NCBI GenBank assembly: GCA_910577055.1
Contig: CAJTKX010000002.1
Location: forward strand, 186,001-250,000
DNA: 64,000 nucleotides
From: an uncultured Christensenella sp.
GTDB taxonomy: Bacteria > Bacillota > Clostridia > Christensenellales > Borkfalkiaceae
Direction of reading: 5' to 3'
Positions 17,250 to 26,873 of this stretch are shown here, in pieces; within the stretch, counting starts at the first letter, position 1, and each line of letters starts with the position of its first letter. The notes below the pieces were generated by a model. The model was not told the DNA's origin and did not search any database. It worked only from the letters and a program-made list of their open reading frames with translations. The translations under genes and the position numbers were made by a program.

Positions 17250-19199
17250 ATGCTGAAAGATACAATTGACAAGAATGCAAACATAAAAGTAAACAGTAAA
17301 TCGATTGAAATGTTGAAACGAGATTTTCCGCAATGTTTCGATAAAGACGGAAAATTCGATATACAAACTTTTGAATCTTTTATCAAAGCCGAAGAAGTCG
17401 ATATTAAGAAAGAGGGCTATTCGCTTGACTTTTTGGGTAAATCGTATGCTCGCTATTTGGCGAGCCTTGATTCCGAAACAGTAATAGTTCCCGACGCAGA
17501 TAATAAAAATATTGATTCTCAAAACATTTATATTGTTGGCGATAATCTTGATGCGTTACAACACCTCAAATACTCTTATTCGGGACAAATCAAATGTATT
17601 TATATCGACCCGCCTTACAACACGGGAACGGACGGATTTGTGTATAACGATAAATTCGAGTTTACGGCAGAAGAACTTGCGAAAAAAATAAACATAGAAG
17701 AAGACGAAGCACGGCGCGTTTTGGATATGCAAGGCAAAAGCACGCATTCCACATGGCTTACTTTTATGTATCCTCGTTTGGAACTTGCAAGGGATTTGCT
17801 TGCCGAAGACGGCGTTATTTTTATAAGCATTGACGATAATGAACAAGCGAACTGTAAATTGCTTTGCGATATGATTTTCGGCGAGGGAAATTTTGTAGGA
17901 GAATTGATTTGGCAATCCGCCACAGACAATAACCCAAGACAGATTTCTACCGAACACGAATATATTATTTGCTATGGAAAGAATAGTGATAAACTACCTA
18001 AATGGGCAGTAAATTCAAAAAAAGCTCAATTAATACAAAATCATTTTGATGAATTGAAAGCAAAATCAACGGATATTATATGGCTACAAAAAGAACTGCG
18101 CAAATGGATTAAAGATAATATTCAAGAATTGCAAGGGGTTTCTCATTATAATAATGTGGATGAGCGCGGTGTTTACAGTAATTCATCTAATTCATCAAAC
18201 ACAAAGCCAGGTGGATATATGTTTGATATTATTCACCCTCTGACAGGAAAGCCTTGCGTAAAACCGGCATTTGGTTGGCGTTGGACGGAGACAACCTTTT
18301 GGGCTTACGACAAAGAAGGCAATGTTGATTGGGGTATTGATGAAACGACGCAGCCTCATATAAAAAAGAGATTGGAAACTGTTCAAGAACAATTAAAAAG
18401 CATTTATTACGAAGATGGTCGTGTGGCAACAAAACAAATAGAAAAATTGTTTGGTAATAAAAAAATCTTTGATAATCCTAAACCTATAAGTTTAATTAAA
18501 AGGCTGATAAATTTTGCAACTGCCGAAGATGCGCTCATATTAGATTTCTTTTCAGGTTCGTCGACTACGGCACACGCAATTTTCGATCAAAATATTATTA
18601 CCAAGGATAGCCGTAAATTTATTTTAGTGCAACTTAATGAACCCGTTAAAAAAGGTAGCGAAGCGGAAAAAGCCGGCTATAAAACCATAGACGAAATAGG
18701 CCGCGAGCGTATACGCCGCGCCGCAAAAAAACTTTCGGAAGATTATCCCGAAAGAACCAAAGACGTAGATTTAGGATTTAAGACGTACTACCTAAAAACA
18801 ACCGACAAAAACACTTTGGATAAGATTATAAACTTCAATCCCGCGCTTCCTATCGACGGCGAAGATATAAAAAGCAAATTCGGCACGGAAACCGTTTTGG
18901 AAACGTGGAAAATAAAAGACGGTTACGGATTTAATACGAATGTTCAAGCCATAGATTTGTGCGGATATACCGCGCATCTTCTTTTGGACAGTAAAGTCGG
19001 CGCGAGCCTCTATTTAATCGAAGATATGCCCGATAAAGCGATAATTGAGCTTGTGCGCAAGATAGAAGCGCACGAGTTGAATTTGGATAGGATAATAGAA
19101 TATGGTTATGCGTTTGGCTATACGACAAACATGGCGTTGCGCTCTAACTTAAAAACGCTGAAAAACAGAACTTCGATTGAGCCTATTATGCGGTATTGA
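17250..19199 (+). CDS. mod: Type III restriction system modification methylase
   Basis: 649 residues. Beta-class adenine-N6 methylase: motif IV DPPYNTG at about 120-126 precedes the AdoMet motif I region LILDFFSGSSTTAHAI (about 430-445). The target recognition region lies between them, about 235-430. It methylates one strand of an asymmetric site and forms the recognition subunit for Res. The middle of the gene (about 17950-18540) is much more AT-rich than the two ends, which suggests that the recognition domain was exchanged by recombination. Length is normal. Confidence 0.95.
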   Translation: MLKDTIDKNANIKVNSKSIEMLKRDFPQCFDKDGKFDIQTFESFIKAEEVDIKKEGYSLDFLGKSYARYLASLDSETVIVPDADNKNIDSQNIYIVGDNLDALQHLKYSYSGQIKCIYIDPPYNTGTDGFVYNDKFEFTAEELAKKINIEEDEARRVLDMQGKSTHSTWLTFMYPRLELARDLLAEDGVIFISIDDNEQANCKLLCDMIFGEGNFVGELIWQSATDNNPRQISTEHEYIICYGKNSDKLPKWAVNSKKAQLIQNHFDELKAKSTDIIWLQKELRKWIKDNIQELQGVSHYNNVDERGVYSNSSNSSNTKPGGYMFDIIHPLTGKPCVKPAFGWRWTETTFWAYDKEGNVDWGIDETTQPHIKKRLETVQEQLKSIYYEDGRVATKQIEKLFGNKKIFDNPKPISLIKRLINFATAEDALILDFFSGSSTTAHAIFDQNIITKDSRKFILVQLNEPVKKGSEAEKAGYKTIDEIGRERIRRAAKKLSEDYPERTKDVDLGFKTYYLKTTDKNTLDKIINFNPALPIDGEDIKSKFGTETVLETWKIKDGYGFNTNVQAIDLCGYTAHLLLDSKVGASLYLIEDMPDKAIIELVRKIEAHELNLDRIIEYGYAFGYTTNMALRSNLKTLKNRTSIEPIMRY

Positions 19200-19207
19200 G
19201 GTGAATT

Positions 19208-22159
19208 ATGAGATTAGAAAATAATTTGCCGCATCAACTCAATGCCGTAAACGCAGTATGCGGAGTGTTTGCGGGAGTCTCTTTTACGCCGAGTATCGAC
19301 AAGAGCAAATGCGCGCGTATAGATTTTTTGGATTCCGTTTTTAAACGTAATATCGCCGCCGTTCAAAACGGAGACTATTATGCCGACGAATATCGTTTGC
19401 CAGATTATTATAAGCGCAATTATACGGACAGCGATTATTTGAATATCGACGTAAAAATGGAAACGGGTACGGGCAAAACGTATGTATATACTCGCACTAT
19501 GTTTGAATTGCATAAGCACTACGGCGTAAATAAATTTATCGTGCTTGTTCCTACCGTTCCCATTAAAGAGGGCGCGAAGTCGTTTTTGACGTCGAGCTAT
19601 ATGAAAACCGATTTGCAAGCGTTATACGGCGGGACGCAACTGTATTTGCACGTTTTAGACGCGCAAAAAAATGCGAAAGGCAGAAAAATGATACCTTCCG
19701 CCATTGTGGATTTTGCCAATGCGACCGACGTGGGCAGTAATAGAATTGACGTTTTGCTTGTAAACAACGGTATGCTCACTTCAAAAGCAACTATGGGCGC
19801 GAGTTATGACCAAACGCTTTTGGGGGTATACACTAAGCCGTATGAAACATTGCGAGAAATTGCTCCGTTTGTGATAATCGACGAGCCGCATAAGTTCGCG
19901 CGAACGCAAAAAACGTTCAAATGTTTAATAGACAATATCAAACCGCAGTGCGTTATACGTTACGGCGCAACCTTTCCTCAAATATCCAAAGATGTTTACG
20001 ATTATGAGAACGTGGTTTATAATCTCGGTTCTTGCGACGCCTTTAACGACAATCTTGTTAAAGGCGTAGAAGTCGAATATATTGCCGAAGAAGCAAAACT
20101 AAAAGAACAGGTTAAAATCAAAGTTCTCTCCGTTAAAGCAAATAAAGGCGAAGTTAAAACGGTAAGATTGCAAAACGAATCGACGAAAAAAACCTATGAC
20201 ATTGTTATGGGACAATCTCTTGCCGAAATAGACGACAGTCTTATGGGTATTACGGTAGATAGAATAGACAAGGGCGTTATTACATTGTCAAACGGTATGG
20301 ATTTACATACTAGTGATTCTATTTATCCGCAAGTGTTCGGCGATACGTTTCAAAAAATGATGCTGTCGTTGGCGCTTGACAGACACTTTGAAAAAGAATG
20401 TGAGAATTTTCGCAGACTGAATCGAATCAAAACGCTATCGCTGTTTTTTATCGATTGTATCGAATCTTTCCGAAACGACGGACATTTACGCAAGGATTTT
20501 GAAGAATTATTGCAAACAAAATTGAAGGCGCAAATACGCGCGTTAACTTCTTCCGATAAAGACAAAGCGTATAAATCGTATCTCGAATACTCTTTGGCGC
20601 ACATATCCGACACGATAGCGGCGTATTTTGCGGAAGACAACAACACCGACAGCGACGAAGTAAAAAATGAGGTAGACAAAGTTCTTCGCGCAAAAGATAA
20701 AATTATCCGTATCGAAGACGAGAATGGCAATTTCGAGCCGACGCGGTTTATCTTTTCCAAATGGACTCTCAAAGAGGGTTGGGACAATCCTAATGTTTTC
20801 GTTATAGCGAAACTTCGCAGCAGCGGCAGTGAAACAAGCAAGCTGCAAGAAGTCGGTCGCGGTTTGCGTTTGCCCGTTGATGAGTTCGGGAACCGAATAA
20901 GCGAGGAACAGACATATCTGCGTTATATTATTGACTACTCGGAAAAAGATTTTGCTGATAAGTTAAAGCAAGAAATCAACGGCGATACGGATAAAGAGCT
21001 TAAAATCGATAAGCCGTTCCTTGAGAAGTATGCCAAGGCAAAACATATCGATATTAATAATTTCTTAATAGACCTTTATGTAAAACGATTTGTAAATCCT
21101 GCCGACCACAGTATTGTAGAGGAAAACAGAGAAGCATTTATGCTGGCTTTTCCTGATATATTTAAGGCACTTGCAAACGGTAAAGTTATTGAAATCAATA
21201 AAAATGCCTCCGTGCAATATATCAATGTGCGAGAAAATGCTTTTAGAAAGTTAGAAAAGCTGTGGAAGTTAATTAACCAAAAATACTATCTTCACTTTGA
21301 AGCGATAGACGATTCGGTATTGAAGCAGGCAATAGTCGATATCCTTGCAAGGGATATCGACGGGCGTTCAACTGTAACGACAAAAATTGCACGAACAAAA
21401 ATGTCTGTTGCCGACGGAAGCGTGGATTTAGAAGAAGTAATAGGTTCATCGTTTACAGTAAAAAAAGTGTTGCCGTATTCCACCTTTTTACGGGAAGTAC
21501 AGCAACGTACCAATATCCCTCTTAAATTAATGCATTCGGCATTATGCGAATATTTTTCTTCTAATGCTGTGCCGCCGGAATATTTCAGTAAGCAGACGTT
21601 ACAAAGGTTTGTTGACGAATATAGGTTGTGGTTTATATCAAAATTCAACGAACGCTATTCATATGAGAAAATTGATGTAAAAGTAAACGATCCGCTCTGT
21701 AATGACGGAGTTCTTAAAAAGTCTGTTATTCGTAACGATATCGGCAAATTCTCCGCCGACAAGGTGGTTTTGGAAAACTATTTGTATGACGCTTGTTGCT
21801 ACGATTCTCAACTCGAAATGGATAATATTACGCTTGACGTTACTTCCAACATAGCTGAAGTTGAAGTTTTTGGTAAAATTCCTAAACGTACAGTAAGAAT
21901 ACCTACTTATGCGGACGGCACTTATAGCCCCGATTTTATGTACGTTGTCAAAAGGAAAGACGGGACGCGGCAACTGAATTTAGTGGTTGAAACGAAAGAC
22001 AAAACCGAGCTTGATCCAGAAGAAACCCGTAAAATAACTTGTGCGTATAAATTATTTGAACAAATGCAACGCGAAGTTTCCAATGTTCGTTTCAGAAAGC
22101 AGCTTCACGGAGAGCAAATGGTTAAAATTATCGAAGATTTGTTTGGTGATACAAAATGA
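19208..22159 (+). CDS. res: Type III restriction endonuclease, helicase-nuclease subunit
   Basis: 983 residues. Superfamily 2 helicase domain with Walker A METGTGKT (about 84-91), DEPH box (IIDEPHKFAR, about 225), and helicase C region GWDNPNVFVIAKL...LQEVGRGLRLP. The C-terminal nuclease shows SPDFMYVV...LVVETKDK, a PD-(D/E)XK pattern. With Mod it translocates from unmethylated sites and cuts DNA. It appears intact, follows mod by eight bases, and its stop overlaps the next start (ATGA). Confidence 0.95.
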   Translation: MRLENNLPHQLNAVNAVCGVFAGVSFTPSIDKSKCARIDFLDSVFKRNIAAVQNGDYYADEYRLPDYYKRNYTDSDYLNIDVKMETGTGKTYVYTRTMFELHKHYGVNKFIVLVPTVPIKEGAKSFLTSSYMKTDLQALYGGTQLYLHVLDAQKNAKGRKMIPSAIVDFANATDVGSNRIDVLLVNNGMLTSKATMGASYDQTLLGVYTKPYETLREIAPFVIIDEPHKFARTQKTFKCLIDNIKPQCVIRYGATFPQISKDVYDYENVVYNLGSCDAFNDNLVKGVEVEYIAEEAKLKEQVKIKVLSVKANKGEVKTVRLQNESTKKTYDIVMGQSLAEIDDSLMGITVDRIDKGVITLSNGMDLHTSDSIYPQVFGDTFQKMMLSLALDRHFEKECENFRRLNRIKTLSLFFIDCIESFRNDGHLRKDFEELLQTKLKAQIRALTSSDKDKAYKSYLEYSLAHISDTIAAYFAEDNNTDSDEVKNEVDKVLRAKDKIIRIEDENGNFEPTRFIFSKWTLKEGWDNPNVFVIAKLRSSGSETSKLQEVGRGLRLPVDEFGNRISEEQTYLRYIIDYSEKDFADKLKQEINGDTDKELKIDKPFLEKYAKAKHIDINNFLIDLYVKRFVNPADHSIVEENREAFMLAFPDIFKALANGKVIEINKNASVQYINVRENAFRKLEKLWKLINQKYYLHFEAIDDSVLKQAIVDILARDIDGRSTVTTKIARTKMSVADGSVDLEEVIGSSFTVKKVLPYSTFLREVQQRTNIPLKLMHSALCEYFSSNAVPPEYFSKQTLQRFVDEYRLWFISKFNERYSYEKIDVKVNDPLCNDGVLKKSVIRNDIGKFSADKVVLENYLYDACCYDSQLEMDNITLDVTSNIAEVEVFGKIPKRTVRIPTYADGTYSPDFMYVVKRKDGTRQLNLVVETKDKTELDPEETRKITCAYKLFEQMQREVSNVRFRKQLHGEQMVKIIEDLFGDTK

Positions 22160-23268
22160 TGGACTCAAAAGTAAATTTAAAACCTTTGCTAAAATATCCC
22201 GGCGGGAAATCTGACGAGTTGCCTTATATAATGCAAAATTTACCAGCTACGATAAACAATTATATTGAGCCTTTTGTTGGCGGTGGTGCAGTATACTTCC
22301 ATTTAAATAACAAGTATAATTATATAAATGATAAGTCAGAAGAATTAATGTTACTGTATAAGTATGTCAAAGATAACAACAAGACATTTTATAGCGAGCT
22401 GGATAACATTATTGATAACTGGGACAAGTTATCTGCATTATCTAGTGATAAGAGAATAACTCAACTTTATATACAGTACAGGGCACAAAACGATATTGAT
22501 ATGGAAGAACAATTATCAAATATTATTAGAATAGATAATGTTCCTATGTTTAACTTACGTAGCCACATAAACTTTGAGAAGTTTCTTATGCGGTGCTTAA
22601 CCGCAAAATTTAAAGTTTTAAGAAAGAATGAACTTCTTAAAAAAGAAGAGTTGGGAGAAATATTATTAAAAGACAATCTTGAAGCCGGAATTAAAGCGGC
22701 ATATTATACTTATCTAAGAGATGTTTACAATAACCCTAAAGAATACAATAATTTATCAAAGCCAAGAAAAGTAGCAATCTATTTATTTATAAGAGAATAT
22801 TGTTTTTCGTCTATGTTTAGATTTAATAAAACGGGCGGATTTAATGTACCATATGGAGGAGTTTCGTATAATAAGAAGACATTAGAAAGCAAGAAGGAAT
22901 ATTATAAGTCATTGATTGTACGAAAGTTGTTAAAGAATACAGAATTATATCAACTAGATTTTTATGATTTTGTAAATGTAATAACTTTACAAGAAGATGA
23001 TTTTATGTTTTTAGATCCACCATACGATACTACTTTTAGCGAATATGACAAAAATTCATTCAACCAAAATGATCAATTACGTTTGGCAAACTATCTAATT
23101 CATGAATGTCGATGTAAATTTATGTTGGTAATTAAGAAAACCGAATATATAAATCAACTTTATCAAAATTCTGGATTGAACATTGAAGAAGTAGATAAAA
23201 ACTATTTCGTAAGCTTCAAAAATAGAAATAAAAAATCAGTTAAGCATTTAATTATTACTAATTATTAA
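22156..23268 (+). CDS. D12-class adenine-N6 DNA methyltransferase (Dam/DpnM type)
   Basis: 370 residues. AdoMet motif at the N-terminus (LKYPGGKSDELPYI, then YIEPFVGGGAVYFHL), catalytic DPPYDTTF (about 290), and the middle recognition region FRFNKTGGFNVPYGG. Alpha-class enzymes of this kind methylate adenine in short sites such as GATC. It overlaps res by four bases and precedes the DUF262 gene by 15 bases. A solitary methylase directly after a full Mod/Res pair is redundant for the type III system, so it may serve the next two genes. Codon use is far more AT-rich than in mod/res or the host. Confidence 0.92.
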   Translation: MMDSKVNLKPLLKYPGGKSDELPYIMQNLPATINNYIEPFVGGGAVYFHLNNKYNYINDKSEELMLLYKYVKDNNKTFYSELDNIIDNWDKLSALSSDKRITQLYIQYRAQNDIDMEEQLSNIIRIDNVPMFNLRSHINFEKFLMRCLTAKFKVLRKNELLKKEELGEILLKDNLEAGIKAAYYTYLRDVYNNPKEYNNLSKPRKVAIYLFIREYCFSSMFRFNKTGGFNVPYGGVSYNKKTLESKKEYYKSLIVRKLLKNTELYQLDFYDFVNVITLQEDDFMFLDPPYDTTFSEYDKNSFNQNDQLRLANYLIHECRCKFMLVIKKTEYINQLYQNSGLNIEEVDKNYFVSFKNRNKKSVKHLIITNY

Positions 23269-23283
23269 GAAAAGGAGAATGTT

Positions 23284-24693
23284 ATGGAGAAAATTTATAC
23301 TGAGAAAGATTTAATAATTCCCGCTTTACAAATTATTGCCGATGTGACTTACGGTGTAACTACTACTATGTTAATAGATAAATTAACTGAAAAACTGAAA
23401 CCATACGGTAGAGATATGGAAGTCTTAAAAGGTAGAAACGACACAGTTTTTTCTCAAAAAGTAAGAAACCTTATTTCACATAAAAGTATATCTAAATATG
23501 TCGATGTTGAAAACGGCAAAATGTTTATAAACGATCTGGGGCTTCTTTATATTGCCGACAATGTTGAAGATGAATATTCTTCATATATCGAAAATAATGA
23601 CGATTTTAGAGATGAAAATTATACAGTAGAAATTTTTGAGAAGAACTTTGCTCCAGATGATATTTATTTGTCCGTTTCAGATCTTAAAAGAAAATACGAC
23701 AGATTAATGGCGGGCATTGATGAGAATGCACTGAAATTAAACCCAGATTTTCAGAGATATGATGGTATATGGAGCACAAAAAATAGAAGCTTATTTATTG
23801 AAAGTATAATTTTAAATATACCCATCCCGAGTATTTATTTGTCAGAAGACAGTAAAGGAACTCTTGTCGTTATTGACGGAAGACAAAGGTTGTCTACGTT
23901 ATTTGACTTTATGGAAGATAAGTTTGCGCTGAAGGGGCTTACGCTTTTAGAAAAATTAAACGGAAAAAAGTATTCTAAACTTACAGGAGAACTAAGTAAG
24001 TATAGAACTAAAATTGAAGATAGGAGTCTTCATATCGAAAAATTGAGATATGGAACCAGCTCAACATTTGTAATTGAAACTTTTGAAAGAGTAAACACTA
24101 AAGGTGCAAAACTAAATGCACAAGAAATTAGAAATGCCATACATCAGGGAAAATCTACACAATTACTAAATGATATTTCCAAAATATATAGCAAAGAAAA
24201 ACAAATTGTTGACCAAAAGAGAATGAAGGATAAATATTTAATATTACGCTATTTTGCTATGAAAAATTTTTATCTTAGCATTAAACAAGGTAAAAATGCA
24301 TCGTTTAGTTCAATATCAGATTATTTATCAAATACTATGAAAAATATAAATCAGTCAAGTGATGAAAAAGTAGAAGAATTGAAAAATGATTTTACTAATG
24401 TTTATGAGAGAGCAAAGGATATTTTTAGTGATGCCGCATTTAGATTTGAAGTCGGTCTTCCTATAAATATGATTTTGTTTGAAACTACTTTAATTCTCGT
24501 GTCAGAACTTTTTAACAAGAATGATGATAAAATAAGATTGGCACTAAATAAACTTATAAATTTTGATAGAAATCTTGAAGATAATAGCGAAACTCCTTTT
24601 GAAAAAAATATAAAATATCATAGAGATTCGGAAGAAAATATAAAAGAAAGAATGCTTTGGATAAAGAAGATAATTGGTGAGCTAAGTGATTAA
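23284..24693 (+). CDS. DUF262 protein with an Mrr-N-like winged helix
   Basis: 469 residues. Residues 1-85 look like the winged helix found at the N-terminus of Mrr-type restriction proteins (DLIIPALQIIADVTYGVTT...VFSQKVRNLISHK). About 135-320 is a DUF262 (GmrSD N-like, ParB-related) domain with NPDFQRY, SIILNIPIPSIYL and the hallmark DGRQRLSTL. GmrS-like domains bind and hydrolyse NTPs and usually couple to an HNH (DUF1524) nuclease. No HNH motif is visible here, so nuclease activity may come from a partner. AAAAGGAGAATGTT precedes the ATG. The last eight bases overlap the AAA gene. Confidence 0.87.
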   Translation: MEKIYTEKDLIIPALQIIADVTYGVTTTMLIDKLTEKLKPYGRDMEVLKGRNDTVFSQKVRNLISHKSISKYVDVENGKMFINDLGLLYIADNVEDEYSSYIENNDDFRDENYTVEIFEKNFAPDDIYLSVSDLKRKYDRLMAGIDENALKLNPDFQRYDGIWSTKNRSLFIESIILNIPIPSIYLSEDSKGTLVVIDGRQRLSTLFDFMEDKFALKGLTLLEKLNGKKYSKLTGELSKYRTKIEDRSLHIEKLRYGTSSTFVIETFERVNTKGAKLNAQEIRNAIHQGKSTQLLNDISKIYSKEKQIVDQKRMKDKYLILRYFAMKNFYLSIKQGKNASFSSISDYLSNTMKNINQSSDEKVEELKNDFTNVYERAKDIFSDAAFRFEVGLPINMILFETTLILVSELFNKNDDKIRLALNKLINFDRNLEDNSETPFEKNIKYHRDSEENIKERMLWIKKIIGELSD

Positions 24694-26002
24694 TAAATTA
24701 AAAATCCAAAATTTTAAATCTATTAAAAATGCAAATATAAATTTTAGCAAATTGAACATTTTATGTGGAGAGAACGCAAGCGGTAAAACAAGTATTATTC
24801 ATTCAATTTTAATTGCTACTCAAAAAACGAGAAGCGATTATACCGCCGACGGAAAAATTGTAAAAATTGGTGAATTGAATGAATTAAAAAACTATGATGC
24901 AGAAAAAGATTTAACTATAAATTTATATTGTAATAGTGCGCAAAAAACAATAAAATTTATAAAAAATGAAGATTTAGCTCTAAATAAAAATTCAAAATTA
25001 ATAGTAACGCCCGACCCTAGTGAAATTGTTTCCTATGAGGAAAATTTGTTTTATCTTTCGTCTAATAGAGTTGGCGTTGTAGATACATATTCAAAAGGAA
25101 ATTACTTATTTGGATCAAATGGTGAAGCAGTTATAGATTTTTTATATCAACAACAAGATGAACAATTTTCTAGTGATTATATGACTTTCTTTAATAAAAA
25201 ATATAGGGGAACTAACATATCGGAAAATAGGAAATTTATTGAACATGTACGTTATTGGATGGAGTACATCACATCGGAGACTTTGACAATCAATTCAGTC
25301 TCAAACACAAATCAATATGTTTTATTGTTTGGGAAAGATACTCGTCCTATTAATACTGGTTCTGGATATAGTTTTATTTTACCGATCGTAATAGTTTGCT
25401 TGGGAGCTATTCTTGTAGACAAAGAAATGCCGACTGTTATATTAGAGAACCCTGAAATATATTTACATCCTGAAGCGCAAAATAAGCTTGTAGAATTTTT
25501 TCTGTTTTGCAAAAATTTCGTTCAATTAATTATAGAATCACACAGTGAACATATTTTAGAGGGAATACTTAAAAATAAGCAAGTAGATTGTAAGATTTAT
25601 GTCGTTGAATTAGATAACAAAGAAACAAAGATTTCTACACTAACTCATAAAAACTTTAAAACTGAACCAATCGCTTATCCTGAAGTAATATATAGGGCTT
25701 TTGGAATTTTAACACCTGAATTACATATTCTTTTATATGGACAATTACAACGTCAATATAATGTTTCTATTGGTAGTGAAAGTAGCATATCACAGTTTGA
25801 TAGCTATTTGTCTACTTTACCTAATGTAAGCTCAAAAATTTGGATCAATTCTAAATATGGTACTCAATATAATTCATTGCCAACTTTTATTCGCAATAAA
25901 ATAGATCATCCAGAAGCAAAAGACCCAACAACTAACAAACACTATAGCTATTCGGACAATGAATTAAAAATGTCGATTGATTGGATGCTGTCAATATTGT
26001 GA
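24686..26002 (+). CDS. AAA ATPase of the OLD / DUF3696 type
   Basis: 438 residues, GTG start overlapping the previous gene. SMC-like ATPase head: Walker A GENASGKTS (about 28-36), the signature-like ENPEIYLHPEAQNKL with a Walker B function (ILENPE), and the D/H-loop IESHSEHIL. The NPEIYLHP box is typical of the DUF3696 group. No TOPRIM domain follows: the C-terminus (about 330-438) is a separate region unlike OLD nucleases. Such ATPases are common sensors or motors in phage defence modules. It is the last gene before a strong terminator, and very AT-rich. Confidence 0.88.
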   Translation: MINKLKIQNFKSIKNANINFSKLNILCGENASGKTSIIHSILIATQKTRSDYTADGKIVKIGELNELKNYDAEKDLTINLYCNSAQKTIKFIKNEDLALNKNSKLIVTPDPSEIVSYEENLFYLSSNRVGVVDTYSKGNYLFGSNGEAVIDFLYQQQDEQFSSDYMTFFNKKYRGTNISENRKFIEHVRYWMEYITSETLTINSVSNTNQYVLLFGKDTRPINTGSGYSFILPIVIVCLGAILVDKEMPTVILENPEIYLHPEAQNKLVEFFLFCKNFVQLIIESHSEHILEGILKNKQVDCKIYVVELDNKETKISTLTHKNFKTEPIAYPEVIYRAFGILTPELHILLYGQLQRQYNVSIGSESSISQFDSYLSTLPNVSSKIWINSKYGTQYNSLPTFIRNKIDHPEAKDPTTNKHYSYSDNELKMSIDWMLSIL

Positions 26003-26027
26003 TTATAAAAAAGTATAATTAATGCAC

Positions 26028-26059
26028 AAAAAACCAGAAGAATTAACTTCTGGTTTTTT
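26028..26059 (+). terminator. Terminator of the defence operon
   Basis: A 13-bp stem AAAAAACCAGAAG / CTTCTGGTTTTTT with a six-base loop and T-run end. Confidence 0.9.
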
Positions 26060-26089
26060 CATAACATCATCGGCAAATTTGAATTTATT

Positions 26090-26116
26090 TTGGGGAGTAA
26101 TTGGGGAGTAAAATTT
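26090..26116 (+). repeat. Right arm-type integrase sites
   Basis: Two tandem TTGGGGAGTA copies (26090, 26101), the second extended to TTGGGGAGTAAAATTT. Same orientation and nearly the same spacing as at 11711-11738. Confidence 0.75.
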
Positions 26117-26130
26117 TTACTCAAAAATAC

Positions 26131-26177
26131 TTGACTAAATATAGTGGGTTTTATATAATAAATAAGCTATATTTAGT
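26131..26177 (+). promoter_or_regulatory. Outward promoter with an inverted-repeat operator at the right end
   Basis: TTGACT (26131-26136), 17 bases, TATAAT (26154-26159), pointing out across attR. An 11-bp inverted repeat, ACTAAATATAG (26134-26144) and CTATATTTAGT (26167-26177), brackets the promoter as an operator would. The transcript would run through attR to the terminator at 26249. Confidence 0.65.
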
Positions 26178-26218
26178 ATAAATTGGCGTAAAGCTTTGGC
26201 GAATTTTTGGCACGCCAG

Positions 26219-26247
26219 CCGGTTCAAATCCGGGTGGCGCCTCCAAA
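26219..26247 (+). repeat. attR core, 29-bp direct repeat
   Basis: Exact copy of the tRNA-Cys 3' end (11598-11626). Sequence diverges immediately outside on both sides. Confidence 0.95.
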
Positions 26248-26248
26248 T

Positions 26249-26292
26249 AACAACCGACGGTTGATTATTTTTCAACGGTCGGTTGTTTTATT
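26249..26292 (+). terminator. Original terminator of the tRNA operon
   Basis: A 16-bp stem with one mismatch (arms starting AACAACCGAC and ending GTCGGTTGTT), followed by TTTATTTT, two bases after attR. Before integration it would have followed tRNA-Cys directly; it is now 14.6 kb away. Confidence 0.8.
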
Positions 26293-26384
26293 TTCTACAA
26301 TATCAACTTTTAGTCCGTGGATTTTCAGCCGCGTTTGCGGTATAATAAATACGAAAACCGCGGTCAAACTTAAAGGAGATTTAT

Positions 26385-26873
26385 ATGAACAGTTTAGGCG
26401 AAAGAATAGCGTATTACAGAAAAAAAGCGGGGCTAACCCAAGAAAACCTTGCGGAAAAATGCTCGGTTACGAGTCAAGCCGTTTCCAAGTGGGAAAATGA
26501 TTTGAACGCGCCCGACATATCCCTATTGCCCGCGCTTGCGGAGCTTTTAAACGTGACTTGCGACGAGCTTTTGGGCGTGCGCAAACAAGAGGTTACGGCA
26601 GTTGCGCCCGAGCTTGTGGACATATCCAAAATGATGTTCAAGCTTAAAGTTTTAAGCAAAAAGGGCGATACGGTAAATATCAACCTACCCCTATCCATTG
26701 CCGAAGTATTTCTTAAAAGCGGCAACATCAAGGGCGTAAATGACAAGGCAAGCAAATTGCTTGAAAATATCGATTTGGCACAAGTCGTGTCCTTGGTAAA
26801 GCTCGGCGCGGTGGGGAAACTTATCGATATCAAGTCCGCCGAAGGCGACATTGTGGAAGGTTGGGTTGAATGA
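26385..26873 (+). CDS. XRE-family regulator with SHOCT-like C-terminal domain
   Basis: 162 residues. HTH at 5-60 (LTQENLAEKCSVTSQAVSKWENDLNAPD); C-terminal domain (about 85-162, KVLSKKGDTVNINLPLSIAEVFLKSG ... GKLIDIKSAEGDIVEGWVE) of the bacterial SHOCT-like type. AAAGGAG lies before the ATG and a TATAAT box at about 26341. It overlaps the next gene by four bases (ATGA), so the two form an operon. Likely a stress or membrane-state regulator in Firmicutes; the signal is unknown. Confidence 0.87.
   Translation: MNSLGERIAYYRKKAGLTQENLAEKCSVTSQAVSKWENDLNAPDISLLPALAELLNVTCDELLGVRKQEVTAVAPELVDISKMMFKLKVLSKKGDTVNINLPLSIAEVFLKSGNIKGVNDKASKLLENIDLAQVVSLVKLGAVGKLIDIKSAEGDIVEGWVE

Noticed and set aside
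17250..26002. BREX or DISARM system
   Set aside because: No PglZ, BrxC-like or PglX-type genes; the methylase and helicase fit type III Mod/Res.
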